Below are positions 43,554 to 54,742 of a stretch of 64,000 nucleotides of DNA, in pieces. Every line of letters starts with the position of its first letter. Position 1 is the first letter of the stretch. The position numbers and the translations under genes were made by a program. This DNA comes from Deinandra increscens subsp. villosa (taxonomy: Eukaryota; Streptophyta; Magnoliopsida; Asterales; Asteraceae), in the NCBI GenBank assembly GCA_039602395.1, contig JBCNJP010000012.1, positions 30,552,454 to 30,616,453 of the forward strand. Direction: 5' to 3'. The notes under the pieces were generated by a model. That model did no database searches and was not told the DNA's origin. It was given only the letters and a program-made list of their open reading frames with translations.

Positions 43554-44966
43554 ATGGCTTCCTCCAAACCGGGTCAACTGCCAGATTCGAAGGGGTCGTC
43601 GGGTTTGATTAGTAAGCTAAAGAATATTGAGGGCAAAACCCTTCCTTGTCGGGACATCTTGAAGAATTCCGGTGACTCTAAAAAAATTGATAAATCTGGT
43701 AATGGTCCTTCCCAGTATAATCTGGATAAAAATGCGGTTCAAAACGTGGATTCTCTTAGCCCAAATATCACCGACACTCAAGCAACAACACCTCAGCCGA
43801 CTCCTCCTCCTGATGTCGGTATCCCATCCTATGCAGCGACGGTGTCAGGTTTATCGGATAAAAAGATTATTAATTTTATAACCTTAAAATCGGTGGGTGC
43901 TCCTCATGGTATTGATATCATTCTCCCTAAAGAGTTCGTTCGTCATGTTCAAAAATAGCTATCCTTCACGTTGTTTGGTTACTTCCTGGGGGATCGGATT
44001 GCATTTCCGGTGGTTAATTATTTTGTTAAGCAAAGTTGGGAGAATTTTGGTTTACTCAAATCGATGATGAATGCGAATGGCTTCTTTTTCTTTAAGTTTG
44101 CAGACCTAAAAGGTATGATGGATGCCCTAGAAGGTGGTCCATGGCTTATCAGAAATTGTCCTTTGTTCCTGAATATTTGGGGTCCGACAACTCAGTTGTA
44201 GAAAGACAACATTACTAATATTTCGGTGTGGGTTAAATTTCATGATATTCCTTTAGCGGCCTATAATGATGATGGGCTGAGCTTGATTGCGACTAACGTT
44301 GGTACACCTAAATTACTTGATTCTCTAACCACATCAATGTGTAAGGATGCATGGGGACAGAGTAGCTTTGCTCGGGCCTTAATAAATTTGTCTACTGATC
44401 AGGATTTTATAGACAAGGTTATGGTTGCTGTTCCAGACCCGGAAGGGGATACTTATATTACAGAAACGGTTCATGTGGAGTATGAATGGAAGCCACCTCG
44501 TTTCAAGCATTGTTGTGTGTTTGGTCAAGACTCAAAAGCTTGTCCGAAATAGATTAAAACTCAAGAAAAAAAGCTGGCTGCTCAGCAGGTTGATGAGGAT
44601 GGGTTTGTGGAGCCAAATCAAAGAAAGGTGGATAGAAAACCAATTGTTCAACAGACGAGAGTTACCAAAAAGTTTGAATATCGGCCTGTTGTTTCTAAGC
44701 CGAAAGTTAAAGAGCACCCTAGTACAAGTCAAGACAAAGTGACTATTTCGAATTCTTTTAGCGCTCTTGATCAGGTTAACGATAGGGATGTTGATGGTCT
44801 GAATTCGGAGGTGTATCGAAGGATAGACGGAAAAAATGTGGAAAGTAATGATAGTGACGATGACATTCAGGAACTTTATAATGAAATGGATGAATATATG
44901 GTTGCTGGTATCGGTAAGACTAAACAAGGGGCAAGCACTCCTTCACATAATGTTTCCAATGTTTAG
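43554..44966 (+). pseudogene. LINE ORF1 (DUF4283 and zinc-knuckle protein), three in-frame UAG stops
   Basis: Start MASSKPGQLPDSKGSSG at 43554, one constant reading frame to the stop at 44964-44966. The middle has LSFTLFGYFLGDRIAFPVV, SMMNANGFFFFKF and EGGPWLIRNCPLFLNIWGP, characteristic of the DUF4283 domain of plant LINE ORF1 proteins. Then comes KFHDIPLAAYNDDGLSLIA and a degenerate knuckle FKHCCVFGQDSKACPK. The last 120 residues are charged. Stops at 43956, 44199 and 44550 are all TAG at positions where a glutamine codon would fit. ORF1 proteins bind element RNA. No frameshift is needed, so only these stops break it. Confidence 0.85.
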
Positions 44967-47900
44967 TCTTGCTTCATGGAATATAAAGGGCTTGAACCGG
45001 CCCCTTAAACAAAAGGAGGTTCGTCAGGTAGTCAAAGAAAATAATCTTAGTATGTGTGCAATTTTAGAGTCTCATGTGGGAAAATTGTTTGGAGTTTGCA
45101 AAGGGGTCTTTAAAAATTGGGATTGGATTTCTAATGGCAGCTTGTCTCAGTCTGGTCAAGTTATGCATGTCCAAGTGTTTTGCAAGGATGCTAAAAAGGT
45201 TTTCTTTTGCTCTTTGGTCTATGCGGATAATTACTACATGATGAGGCTTTTGTTATGGAGCAACCTTAAAAGACATAAAATTTTTATTCAAGATTGTGCT
45301 TGGGTTGTTATGGGGGACTTTAACTCTGCTCTCTCGTGTGATGACAAGGTTGTTGGGACTTCTACTATTGATGTGGGAATGAAAGATTTAAAGATTGTGT
45401 AAATGATATGGAGGTGTTTGACATCAATAGTACGGGGCTTCATTTTACTTGGTCCCAAAAGCCAAAGAATGGAGTTGCTATTCTTAAGAAGGTGTGATGG
45501 GTAACTCTTACTTTACTGATATGTTCCCTACTGCTTGTGCTATTTTCAGCCGTATAGAGTTTCGGATCACTGTCCTTGTATCCTTCGGATTTCGCCCCTT
45601 CTTAAACCTAAACCGAGGCCGTTTAAATTTGCTAATTTTTTGATTTCAAAACCGGGTTTCTTGGAGACGGTGGGTGATATCTGGAATACCAATGTGCCTG
45701 GCGTTCATCAGTTTTCTGTTGCTAAGAAGCTGAAAATCCTCAAAACTCCTCTTCGTACTTTATTATTTCATCAGGAGAATTTGCATGTTAAAGTTGATAA
45801 TCTGCGTAGGAGGCTGGATGATATCCAAAGTGCTATTGATAAAAATCCGTTTGATGGTCAGTTACGAGAGAAGGAGGTTAAGTGTCTTAAAGATTTTCAA
45901 GTGGCTTCGCTTGATGAGGAGTTATTCTTAAAACAAAAGTCCAAAGTTCATTGGTTAGCTACGGGGGACTTGAATAGCCTTATTTCCATGCTTCTTTAAA
46001 GAGTCGTAACCATCTCGGTCGTATCGATGTTATCTCTGACAGAAATGGGGTCAAATATGAGGGTGACGCTATTCCTAGTGCGTTTGTGTCACATTATGAA
46101 AAGTTTTTGGTTGTGTTGATGGTACTGATTTGGCCGTTGCTCCGGATTTGTTTCAGAACTGTTTAGATCCGGGTGAGGCCAGTCATATGGTTAGGCCAGT
46201 CTCTGTTTCAGAAATCAAGGAGACTATTTTCGCCATGGGTGATAACAAAGCCCCTGGTCCTGATGGTTTTACTGCTGCGTTTTTTGAGAAGGCTTGGCCT
46301 ATTGTTGGTGATGAGGTTTGTCTTGCTGTCCGTGATTTCTTTATCACTGGAAAATTGCTTAAGGAGTTGAATCATACTATTATTGCTCTTGTTCCTAAGG
46401 TCCTCACTCCTGCGCTGATTACAGATTATAGGCCTATCTCGTGTTGTAATGTTATTTACAAGTGTATTGCAAGATTGTGGTTGACCGTATGAAGGTGGTT
46501 CTCGCTAATATTGTTGACATCAATCAATTTACCTTCATTCCGGGTAGAAAGATTTCTGACAATATTCTCCTTACTCAGGAGCTTATGCATAATTATCACT
46601 ATAGTAGGGGCCCTCCTCGGAGTGCTTTTAAGATTGTTATTCAGAAGGCTTACGACACAGTGGATTGAGGATTTCTTGAGACGATCTTGGTGGGTTTTAG
46701 ATTCCATCCTAGAATGGTTAACTGGATTGTGATGTGTGTGACCTCCCCTTCGTATTTTATTTGCATCAACGGTGATCTCCATGGTTACTTCCATGGTAAG
46801 AGGGGCCTTAGACAGGGGGACCCCCTATCTTCCTACCTATTTACTTTGGTGATGGAGATTCTTACGCTATTATTTTAGCATGCTACTCGTATTGGTTCTT
46901 CCTTCAGGTTTCATAATAAATGTGAAAAGCTGAAGATAATTAACCTATGCTTTGCTGATGACCTCTTCATTTTTTCGAGAGGTGATGTGCCCTCTGCGGT
47001 GTGTATTTTCAGGTTTTTCTGAGATTCTCGAGGATGTCGGGTTTAATTCCTAGTCCTCAGAAGAGTACCGCTTTCTTTTGCAATGTGGAAAGTCAAGTGA
47101 AGGTTGGTATTCTCGCCGTTATGCAGATGGAAGAGGGCTCTCTTCCTGTGCGTTACTTGGGGGTTCCTCTAATATATTCGAGGCTTTTGTCCAAGGATTT
47201 TTTGGTGCTTATTGAGAAATTCGAAGCTTGTATAACTAGTTGGAGGAATCGGTTTCTCTCGTTTGCTAGGAGAGTTCAGTTGATTGTTTCTGTTCTCTCT
47301 ACGATCCATATTTATTAGTCTTCTGTGTTTATTCTCCCCAATGCCTCTGTCAAGCTTCTTGAGAAGAAGATGCGAGACTTTTTATGGTGTTAAGGTACTT
47401 TCAAAAGGGGTATGTCTAAAGTGGCTTGGAAGCAGGTGTGTGCTCCTAAGTCTGAAGGTGGCCTTTGTATTAGAAGAATTGGCGAGATGAAAAAGGCTCT
47501 TATGGCTTCCCATATTTGGAGTATTGTCACTAGAAGGAAATCTCTTTGGGTTTATTGGATTTATTCTTACAGGATAAAGAACAGGAATTTTGGGATTGCA
47601 AATGTCCGTCGATTTGTTGTTGGAGCTAGAGAAAAAATTTGGCCACTCGGTCTGATTTTCGTCAGTTTCTGTGGACGAAGGTGGGTGATGATAGATCTAC
47701 TTCTGCTTGGTTTGATAAATGGACTGAATCTGGTCCTTTATGCAACCACATAACCCATCGTGATATTTATTATGCGGGCCTTACTTATAACACTAAAGTG
47801 GCGGATCTCTTTGACCTACATGGTTGGATTAGGCCCACGGCTTGGCATAATTTATTCCCGGTTGTTAATGAGACGTCCACGATTATGTTACAGTCGGGTG

Positions 47901-48545
47901 TAAATGATAGTTTGAGGTGGAAAATCGGTAGTCAGCTGTTTGATTTCTCCTCCTCTCTTGCTTGGCATTCGATCCGTGAGTTTGCTATGGTTGTGCCATG
48001 GTTGAGCTTTGTATGGTTGGCGCAAAGTATTCCTCGTCATGCGTTTTTGGTGTGGCTGATTATGCGTGAGAGGCTTCTGACGCAAGACAAGATTTTGCAA
48101 TGGGATAGTTCTAGAAGAAAAGATATGAATATGATGTGTTGTCTCCTTTGCTACCAGAATTGTGATTCCCATCCTCACCTTTTCTTTGAGTGTAAATATT
48201 CTTCACAGGTGTGGAATTTGGTTCGTGCCAAAGCTTTCATGTCTAGTGTGCCTGCTTCTTGGGAGGATATTTACGAAGTCTTTGGTGGACAGGCCTCATA
48301 AATCGATTGTTGTTTTTATTGGTAAGCTTGTGGTGCATGCTTCTACTTGTTATATTTGGCAGGAGAGGAATAACAGGATCTTTCACAATCAATCGCGTCC
48401 TCCGGATGTAGTGGCTGGGTTGATTCTTGAATTTGTCCGAAATCGGTTGCTGTCGTTGCATTTCAAGAGGTCCTCCAGGGTGTTGATTATCTTGGAAGAT
48501 TGGGGTATTGGAGCTGATTCTATGCTAAATACTGATGTAACGTAG
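44950..48545 (+). pseudogene. LINE ORF2 (endonuclease, reverse transcriptase, zf-RVT)
   Basis: ATG at 44950 overlaps the end of ORF1 by 17 bp. Endonuclease: LASWNIKGLNRPLKQKEVRQ, ILESHV, VVMGDFNSAL, and VSDHC near 45560; part of the domain after the WISNGSLSQSG region seems deleted. Reverse transcriptase: NKAPGPDGFTAAFFEKAWP (46240-46300), DYRPISCCNVIYKCIA, GRKISDNILLTQEL, IQKAYDTVD, RGLRQGDPLSSYLFTLVMEI and CFADDLFIF, so the catalytic DD pair is kept. zf-RVT: PRHAFLVWLIMRERLLTQDK...MMCCLLC...HPHLFFEC. The C-terminus has YIWQERNNRIFH. Frameshifts occur near 45383, 45500, 46010-46130, 46480, 47015, 47650 and 48290, and stops at 46666, 46876, 47316 and 47391. It nicked target DNA and copied RNA when intact. 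Confidence 0.88.
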
Positions 48546-48754
48546 CATAGGTTTTTGTTTGTTTCCCTAGTCGTTTGGTCTAGGTGGCGTGCCTTGGTTG
48601 TTTTTGTTTGGTGCTTTGCTTTTGTTTACATGCTTTGGGGCCTGTCCCAAGTGTGAACTAGTAAGGACTCTCATTACTACTTGTGTTTCTTGCTGTTGCG
48701 TATATATACAATTATCGGGGTATCCCTTTACCCAATTTTTTTTTATTTAATTCT

Positions 48755-49984
48755 ATATATGGTTTAAAGGGTAGAATAGATAAATACATGTGAGTTCCGT
48801 AATTTACGTGCGGAATTTTTGAGGAAACCAAATTCTTTTAAATTCACAAACCATCTTAAATTACTATCTATATTATTTGTAAACGGCCTAGGAATAATTA
48901 CTATTTTCTAATACTATTTTATTCCTACGTTTTAATACTATTTTATTTTTATTCGGCCTTTTTCGTATGTTCTTTTTAGCGGCTTTGTTTTTAAAAGCTA
49001 TTTAGGTTATTTATATATTTTACATTTTTTATTCTTTAGTTTAATTCTTAGCGTTTACGATTTAAACGGTTTATCTTCAAATGTTAAGATATTTAGGTTA
49101 TTTAACTATTTTAGTAACACATACAATGTTATTTATGCAATAATGCATTATCTGAATTTTTTTATTAATGCATCTAATCCGTATTTGCACTAATGCATAT
49201 AAACTTTGTATGTCTTACTACACACTTAAGGAGACTTACTGTATAAACCAACTCGGACCGTTTAGACAATGATGTTTACTAATACAGATTATGCAATAAT
49301 GCATCGGGTGATTTTCATTAATGCATCTAATTCTTATTTTCACTAATGCATATATAAAGCTAGTTTGTGTGTTTTAATGCTCTATTCAAGAAACTTAGTG
49401 CATATATGAAGCAATACAAATTTAAACAAGTTTATATATGCACTTATGTTTATGTGCGTTGTCACATATGTGCATACATGCAATAATATTCACCCATACA
49501 CAAATAAACAAGTTATTAGAAATGCATATTGAATTCACATTACGTTTTTTTCCATATTTTGATAGGTTAATTGAATTATTATTTTTTTTATTAAAGGCTG
49601 TATATACATCAACCAAAATATCGACATGCATTAATATACTGATAAAAAAATTAATAATATAAGCCAACATGGTTCTGCTACATTTAAAAGTACCCATATA
49701 TCAATAATCCCAATCAAGACCCAACGATCTAATGCCGATGTTCCAGAACCGTCCTTAGTGAAAAACAGCTCCTCTCTTCCTGTATATATGAAGCAATATT
49801 TCCTTATAAAAAAGTTTATTAATAATAATGAGATAATTTTACAGTTAGAACATGATTTAATTAACGTAATTAAATATATATAATTGTATTCGGTAATACA
49901 ATTAGCAAAAACGGGTTTTAATAAAAATTAAAATTAATACCCGTGACCCGAATACCACTGGAAAATACCAACAGTGTCACCATC
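48755..49984. other. AT-rich sequence, no gene; contains an ATGCAT-rich duplication
   Basis: 'gcaataatgcat' at 49136 and 49292, each followed by 'ttattaatgcatctaat'/'cattaatgcatctaat' and then 'cactaatgcatat', shows a diverged duplication of about 155 bp (49136-49365). The remainder has no coding character. Confidence 0.6.
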
Positions 49985-51083
49985 TCTATAGGGATCACGG
50001 CCTCAGTTCCAAATACTAAGGAGAATGGAGTTTGACATGTTGCATTCTTGGGTTTGTTCTATCTGCCCAGAGTACAAATGGCAACTCCTTAGCCCACTTG
50101 CCTTTCTTGGAACCCAACCTTTTCTTGAGGTTGTTGATGATGATCTTGTTGCTAGATTCTGCTTGACCATTGGCCTAAGGGTGAACAGGTGTTGAAGTTA
50201 TCATCTTGATTCCCCATCTTGCATAAAAGTTGGTAGTTCTTTTGCCAATAAATTGGGAGCCATTGTCACAAGTAATTTCTGCCGGAATCCCAAATATGGT
50301 AATGATGTTCCTCTTGATGAAGGATATCACCTCCTTCTCCCTTACTTGAACATAGGCTTCCGCTTCAATCCATTTGGAGAAATAATCTATCATTGCAAAC
50401 ATAAATACCTTTCCTATGGGAGCCTTAGGCAGCTTTCCCACAATATCCATGCCCCACTTCATAGATGGCCAAGGTGACACTATAGAATGCAGATGCTCAG
50501 TTGGTTGATGCAGAATAGTGTCGTGCCTTTAGCAGGCATCGCATTTCTGGGAGAAGCTCATGGCATCTCTCTTCATTGTGGGCCAATAATAACCAAATCT
50601 AAGAATCTTGGAGAACAGTGCTCTGCCCCTAGTGTGGTTTCCACAATCTCCTCCATGAATGTCTTCGAGCACCTCAAGAGCTTCTGACTTTTCCAGGCAT
50701 CTCAAATACACACCTGCAAGAGATTTTCTATATAATATGTTATTTAAGATAAGATATGGTACTACCTTGGCACGAAAAGCTCTGGGATTTTAACCCTTAG
50801 GAATCTCCCCATCTTGTAGATATTTATTGATCGGGTGAGTCCAGGATTCCTGAACATCTTTGGGATTCTCAACATCCATATCTTCGTTACTATCAACTGT
50901 GTGAGCTTCCTGTTCAGCTATTGCAGGGGTCAGGATGTGTGTTATTGGGATCCTGATATTCTCCGGTATCCTGAGCGATGAAGCTATATTTGCCAAAGCA
51001 TTGGCTTCTGAGCTGTCTTCTCTGGGAACCTGTGCTATATCGAACTTTTCAAAACATAAAGACAATTTTTTTAACAACATCAA
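49985..51083 (-). pseudogene. Ty3/gypsy pol fragment: RNase H end and integrase
   Basis: Minus-strand frames in order. 51083-50790: KFDIAQVPREDSSEANALAN, the end of RNase H and the linker, ending SWTHPINKYLQDGEIPKG. 50711-50529: EDIHGGDCGNHTRGRALFSK...YYWPTMKRDA...CDAC, the H2C2 zinc module. 50480-50175: MKWGMDIVGKLPKAPIGKVF, MIDYFSKWIEAE, GIPAEITCDNGSQFIGKR, the integrase core with two Asp visible. It continues as ANGQAESSNKIIINNLKKRL after a stop, giving the third acidic residue. The style suggests the non-chromoviral Tat-like branch. At least three stops are present. An LTR element (51154) is inserted just upstream. Confidence 0.85.
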
Positions 51084-51153
51084 GGTATTTAATTAGGATT
51101 TTCCCCTCTCACTACATAAGATCCATTAAATTGGTTAGTCAATAAGAGAGAAT

Positions 51154-53349
51154 TGTAACATCCCGGTTTATTTTAAATTGGGAATATCCGTTAAATAACA
51201 TGTTAAATATATATCATGGAATATTAAAACCCCTAACTTAGTTGTGAATAGTTGTTATGTGAAAATACATGGGTTTATTATGTAAAATGGGGTTTTAATT
51301 GCTAGAAATTAAAAGCTGATAATAGAGGGGCTAAAGTTGCAATTAGATAATAGTCTAATAAGTGAAAAGCTGGAAAAGAAGGGGGGAGCACCATTTTCTT
51401 CCTGGAGCTCGACCCTCACCCCTCAAACCCTTAGAAAAATCAAATTGATGTAATCTAAGGATTCTTGCTGTGATTTTTCGCAATTATAGTGAAATTGGAA
51501 GTGTTTTTCATCATCCAAAACCATTCTTGAAGCAAGTAAGTGATCCCTCATCTTGTGCATGTCTAGGTCACGAAAATGTGGGTCTAGAAACTTGAAATTT
51601 GTTGGTTAATCTTGCATCTCTGGATGTAAGGGTCTTGATTTGCTATGTAGAATCCATGTGTGATCATCAATTTGGTGGTTTGGTCACCAATTGCTTAAAA
51701 TGAACACTTAAGTAAGTGACTACCTAAAAGTTATATATAATGGTGGTCTAGTGGTAAATACATGTAAGATATATGATGATTTTGGTTGTTTAATGATGGG
51801 TTGGAAGGGATTCCACCTAATTCACGTTAATTGGTAACTAGGAAGGTTCAAAAGATTGAATTATATGTATGTATGAAAATGTGCACTCAAGGTGTTTGAT
51901 GAAATGCCTACATGAACCCTATTGCTTGGAACATGATCAAATTGCTAGAATTTAGGTTATATGCATATAGAGGGTGTTAAGTATGGATGAATGAACCAAT
52001 ATAGGTGAAGCCATGTTAAAATGCTTACCTTGTTAGATGTGTTCATATGTGGCTATGTGTGATGTTGGATCCATGATAATGGATCTTTATATGCTTGGTA
52101 TCGGCCATGCTAGGTCCTAACTTGATTAGTGACCCCGCAGACAAACAAGAGGAAGGAAACGGACATCCAACTAACACCGGTGGAAGCCAAGGCTCTAGCT
52201 CGCGAGGTAACGTATTCCTACACGTTATAATAGTGCAAATTTTAATGAATATATGTACTTATGATGCGATAGTAATCTTGGCAATGAAATGCATACTTGT
52301 GCTTGTTAAATGACTCATAGGAGCCATGGTGAGCCAAAGGCTTGCATAAGGTTGCAAAACGTGTCATGGGCATTGATCTTGAATGAGGTTGTGGGAGCTA
52401 TGTTGTGTTGTCAAGTGGTGTCGTTCCTAAATGATACAAAGGTTGCATACGTGAACGATAATACACCATTGACCACTACTTGGGGGTTCCTACAATCCAT
52501 ACAATGCTCATAGTTTGTAGGTACGAATATGTATGCAAAAATATGTGATGGCCCCAGGTTGGAGTGCATTGGGACAACAATGAGTAAGTAAATGTATTGG
52601 GTAAAGCTTAACATGTCAAATGGGTTGGAAATACGAAACGAACCCGGTAAGTAGCTTGCTCGTAAGAACCACATAATCTAAGTATGGTAATTTTGCTTAA
52701 AGATAGGTGTGCAAGTTGCCTTGGAGGTTGGAGACATAATGGGAAAAGAACCAAAGTAATACTTGGCAAAATCTAGTAGCAAAATGGAGGATTTAACCTG
52801 AAGCCACCGTAGCTTACTCTGGCCACTGTAGCTTATGCTGGCTTCAGCATGAAAACTCCACCGTAGGCCAGTTTTTGGCCACCGTAAGGCTCTTGGAACC
52901 ACCGTAAGCTATGGTGGCGGCGTAGCTTACGGTGGCCAAGCTTGAAAAGTGTCATTTTTGGCCCCTTTCTTGTATTGTAATGCTTGTATAACCGCTCTAA
53001 TGCATTAAACACTAACGGGTTAGTGGTAAAAATGCAGGTAAACGTAAGATATAGCTGGATTATCCGAGTTGATCAAGAACCGAATGCTTGAAGATTGTTT
53101 TGTTAAAAAATTATGATTAGTGATCATATTATGTTCTTCAAACACATGATTTCATTTTGAATGATAGTATAGGCTTAAGACCGTGTGGTGTTTTGAAATA
53201 CTTGGAACCGTGACGGAAATTTGAAATGCTAACTTTTGTATCTATTAACGTTTAAAAACACCGCTACTTTATGCAAATTTTTCTGGGACCAAATTCCGTT
53301 AGCATTTTCTTTTAATGACATTATTGACGGTTGAAACTCGGGTGTTACA
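51154..53349 (+). mobile_element. 5' LTR (LTR3) of a gypsy-type element
   Basis: TGTAACATCCCGG...GGGTGTTACA, followed by a PBS 3 nt later. 2196 bp, same lineage as LTR1. Leader with CAAGTAAGT donor-like site at 51536, the phrase AAGGTGTTTGATGAAATGCC at 51889, a second donor-like CGAGGTAACG at 52207, a CCACCGTA/TACGGTGG motif cluster at 52800-52945, and an acceptor-like AATGCAG ending at 53037. The internal region runs into the gap at 53736, so no coding part is visible. 5' flank AGAAT (51149-51153) would be the target-duplication half. Confidence 0.8.
52800..52945. repeat. CCACCGTAAGCT motif cluster in LTR3
   Basis: CCACCGTA four times, CCACTGTA once, and the complement TACGGTGG once, with GTAGCTTA/TAAGCTAC partners that can pair. 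It lies at about 75-82% of the LTR length, the same relative place as the different cluster in LTR1. Confidence 0.75.
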
Positions 53350-53352
53350 AGT

Positions 53353-53365
53353 TGGTATCAGAGCC
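53353..53365 (+). promoter_or_regulatory. primer-binding site (initiator Met tRNA)
   Basis: TGGTATCAGAGCC, complementary to the 3' end of plant initiator Met tRNA, directly downstream of LTR3. Confidence 0.9.
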
Positions 53366-53367
53366 AT

Positions 53368-53411
53368 GGTTTGAGAGAATTAAGCACTCGTGTGGTGCTT
53401 AAACTCAAACC
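53368..53411 (+). other. conserved hairpin next to the PBS
   Basis: GGTTTGAG pairs with CTCAAACC and, inside, TTAAGCAC pairs with GTGCTTAA. Same 44-nt length as the hairpin at 9729-9772 but a different inner stem. Confidence 0.65.
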
Positions 53412-53735
53412 CCGTGCTCGAGGTACGAGTTAAGTGTTCGGTTCAAGTTTGATCGGGAATCCGGGTAAGTAAATTGTTGTATTTTATTGCGACCAATTCG
53501 ATAACGTATAAGCGAGTATGTATTTAGAGCCACTATGAAATCTAGAAGCTTTCATATGGTTGTCTAAAAATGCGGAAAACACGGAAGAGTGTTAAACACT
53601 AGAACCGTGAATCGCCTTAAATGTCATGGACGGATAGAAACGGGTTAATGCTAAGGCAAAGGACCTCGTATAAATCTGTCAGGTTGATTGGCAATTGTCC
53701 AATTAATCACATAAATCTTGCTATAGGCAAAGGGA

Positions 53736-54235
53736 NNNNNNNNNNNNNNNNNNNNNNNNNNNNNNNNNNNNNNNNNNNNNNNNNNNNNNNNNNNNNNNNN
53801 NNNNNNNNNNNNNNNNNNNNNNNNNNNNNNNNNNNNNNNNNNNNNNNNNNNNNNNNNNNNNNNNNNNNNNNNNNNNNNNNNNNNNNNNNNNNNNNNNNNN
53901 NNNNNNNNNNNNNNNNNNNNNNNNNNNNNNNNNNNNNNNNNNNNNNNNNNNNNNNNNNNNNNNNNNNNNNNNNNNNNNNNNNNNNNNNNNNNNNNNNNNN
54001 NNNNNNNNNNNNNNNNNNNNNNNNNNNNNNNNNNNNNNNNNNNNNNNNNNNNNNNNNNNNNNNNNNNNNNNNNNNNNNNNNNNNNNNNNNNNNNNNNNNN
54101 NNNNNNNNNNNNNNNNNNNNNNNNNNNNNNNNNNNNNNNNNNNNNNNNNNNNNNNNNNNNNNNNNNNNNNNNNNNNNNNNNNNNNNNNNNNNNNNNNNNN
54201 NNNNNNNNNNNNNNNNNNNNNNNNNNNNNNNNNNN
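53736..54235. other. assembly gap (500 N)
   Basis: Exactly 500 N. It removes about 36 bp of the left LTR of the following element and the internal part of the LTR3 element. Confidence 0.99.
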
Positions 54236-54727
54236 TCTCGATTGAGAGTGCGGAATCCAAACAATCGAGTGATTCAAGTATAATCGAAAAGTATAAAATA
54301 ACGATTAGAAAAGTAAAGAACACAATCAACCACAAACCGATTTAGAAGACAAACACGTTGATGTCTCAGGTTGCAATACACGAATTCGAAATTCTCCTTT
54401 AGAGAATTTCGTGAACACCTTTTGAGCTTTACTCCACAACCAACAACCCTAAATTGATTACTAGGAGTCCTATTTATAGGAGATGGAGAACTTGGAAAAC
54501 AAATTAACCTCTCTACCTAAAATAACTCCTAATTCCCGTATTTGAACCCTAAGGCCCATAAAACATCCATTAAACACTTTCTAAATGAGCCCAAACATGC
54601 TTAAACTGGCCCAGTGACCCAATATAACCATAACCCAGCTAATCTCCACCTATTCTATCACATAGGCCTTCAAAATAGTCCGCCAAGTGATGATTTAATA
54701 CACAAGCCACAAATCTTGGTCCTTACA
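54236..54727 (-). mobile_element. 3' LTR of a minus-strand gag-only element (left edge in gap)
   Basis: 492 bp matching 60269-60760 with about six differences that I can see by eye, so the insertion is young. It ends CTTGGTCCTTACA. It contains 'cctatttatagg' and 'cacgttgatgtctcagg'. Confidence 0.92.
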
Positions 54728-54742
54728 ATCTTCCCCTTGGCT
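54728..54742 (-). promoter_or_regulatory. polypurine tract
   Basis: The complement of 54728-54742 reads AGCCAAGGGGAAGAT directly before the 3' LTR on the minus strand, the expected place for the plus-strand primer. Confidence 0.8.

Larger units (their letters stand above)
43116..48742 (+). mobile_element. full-length L1-type LINE with 12-bp target duplication
   Basis: TTATTTAATTCT occurs at 43104-43115 and 48743-48754 and brackets a 5627-bp element. It has a 5' UTR, ORF1 with a DUF4283-type domain, ORF2 with endonuclease, reverse transcriptase and zf-RVT regions, and a 3' end GGGGTATCCCTTTACCC plus a T/A-rich tail. The presence of the 5' UTR means it was a complete insertion. It is now inactivated by many stops and frameshifts. 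A related 3' fragment lies at 3986-4612. Confidence 0.9.
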
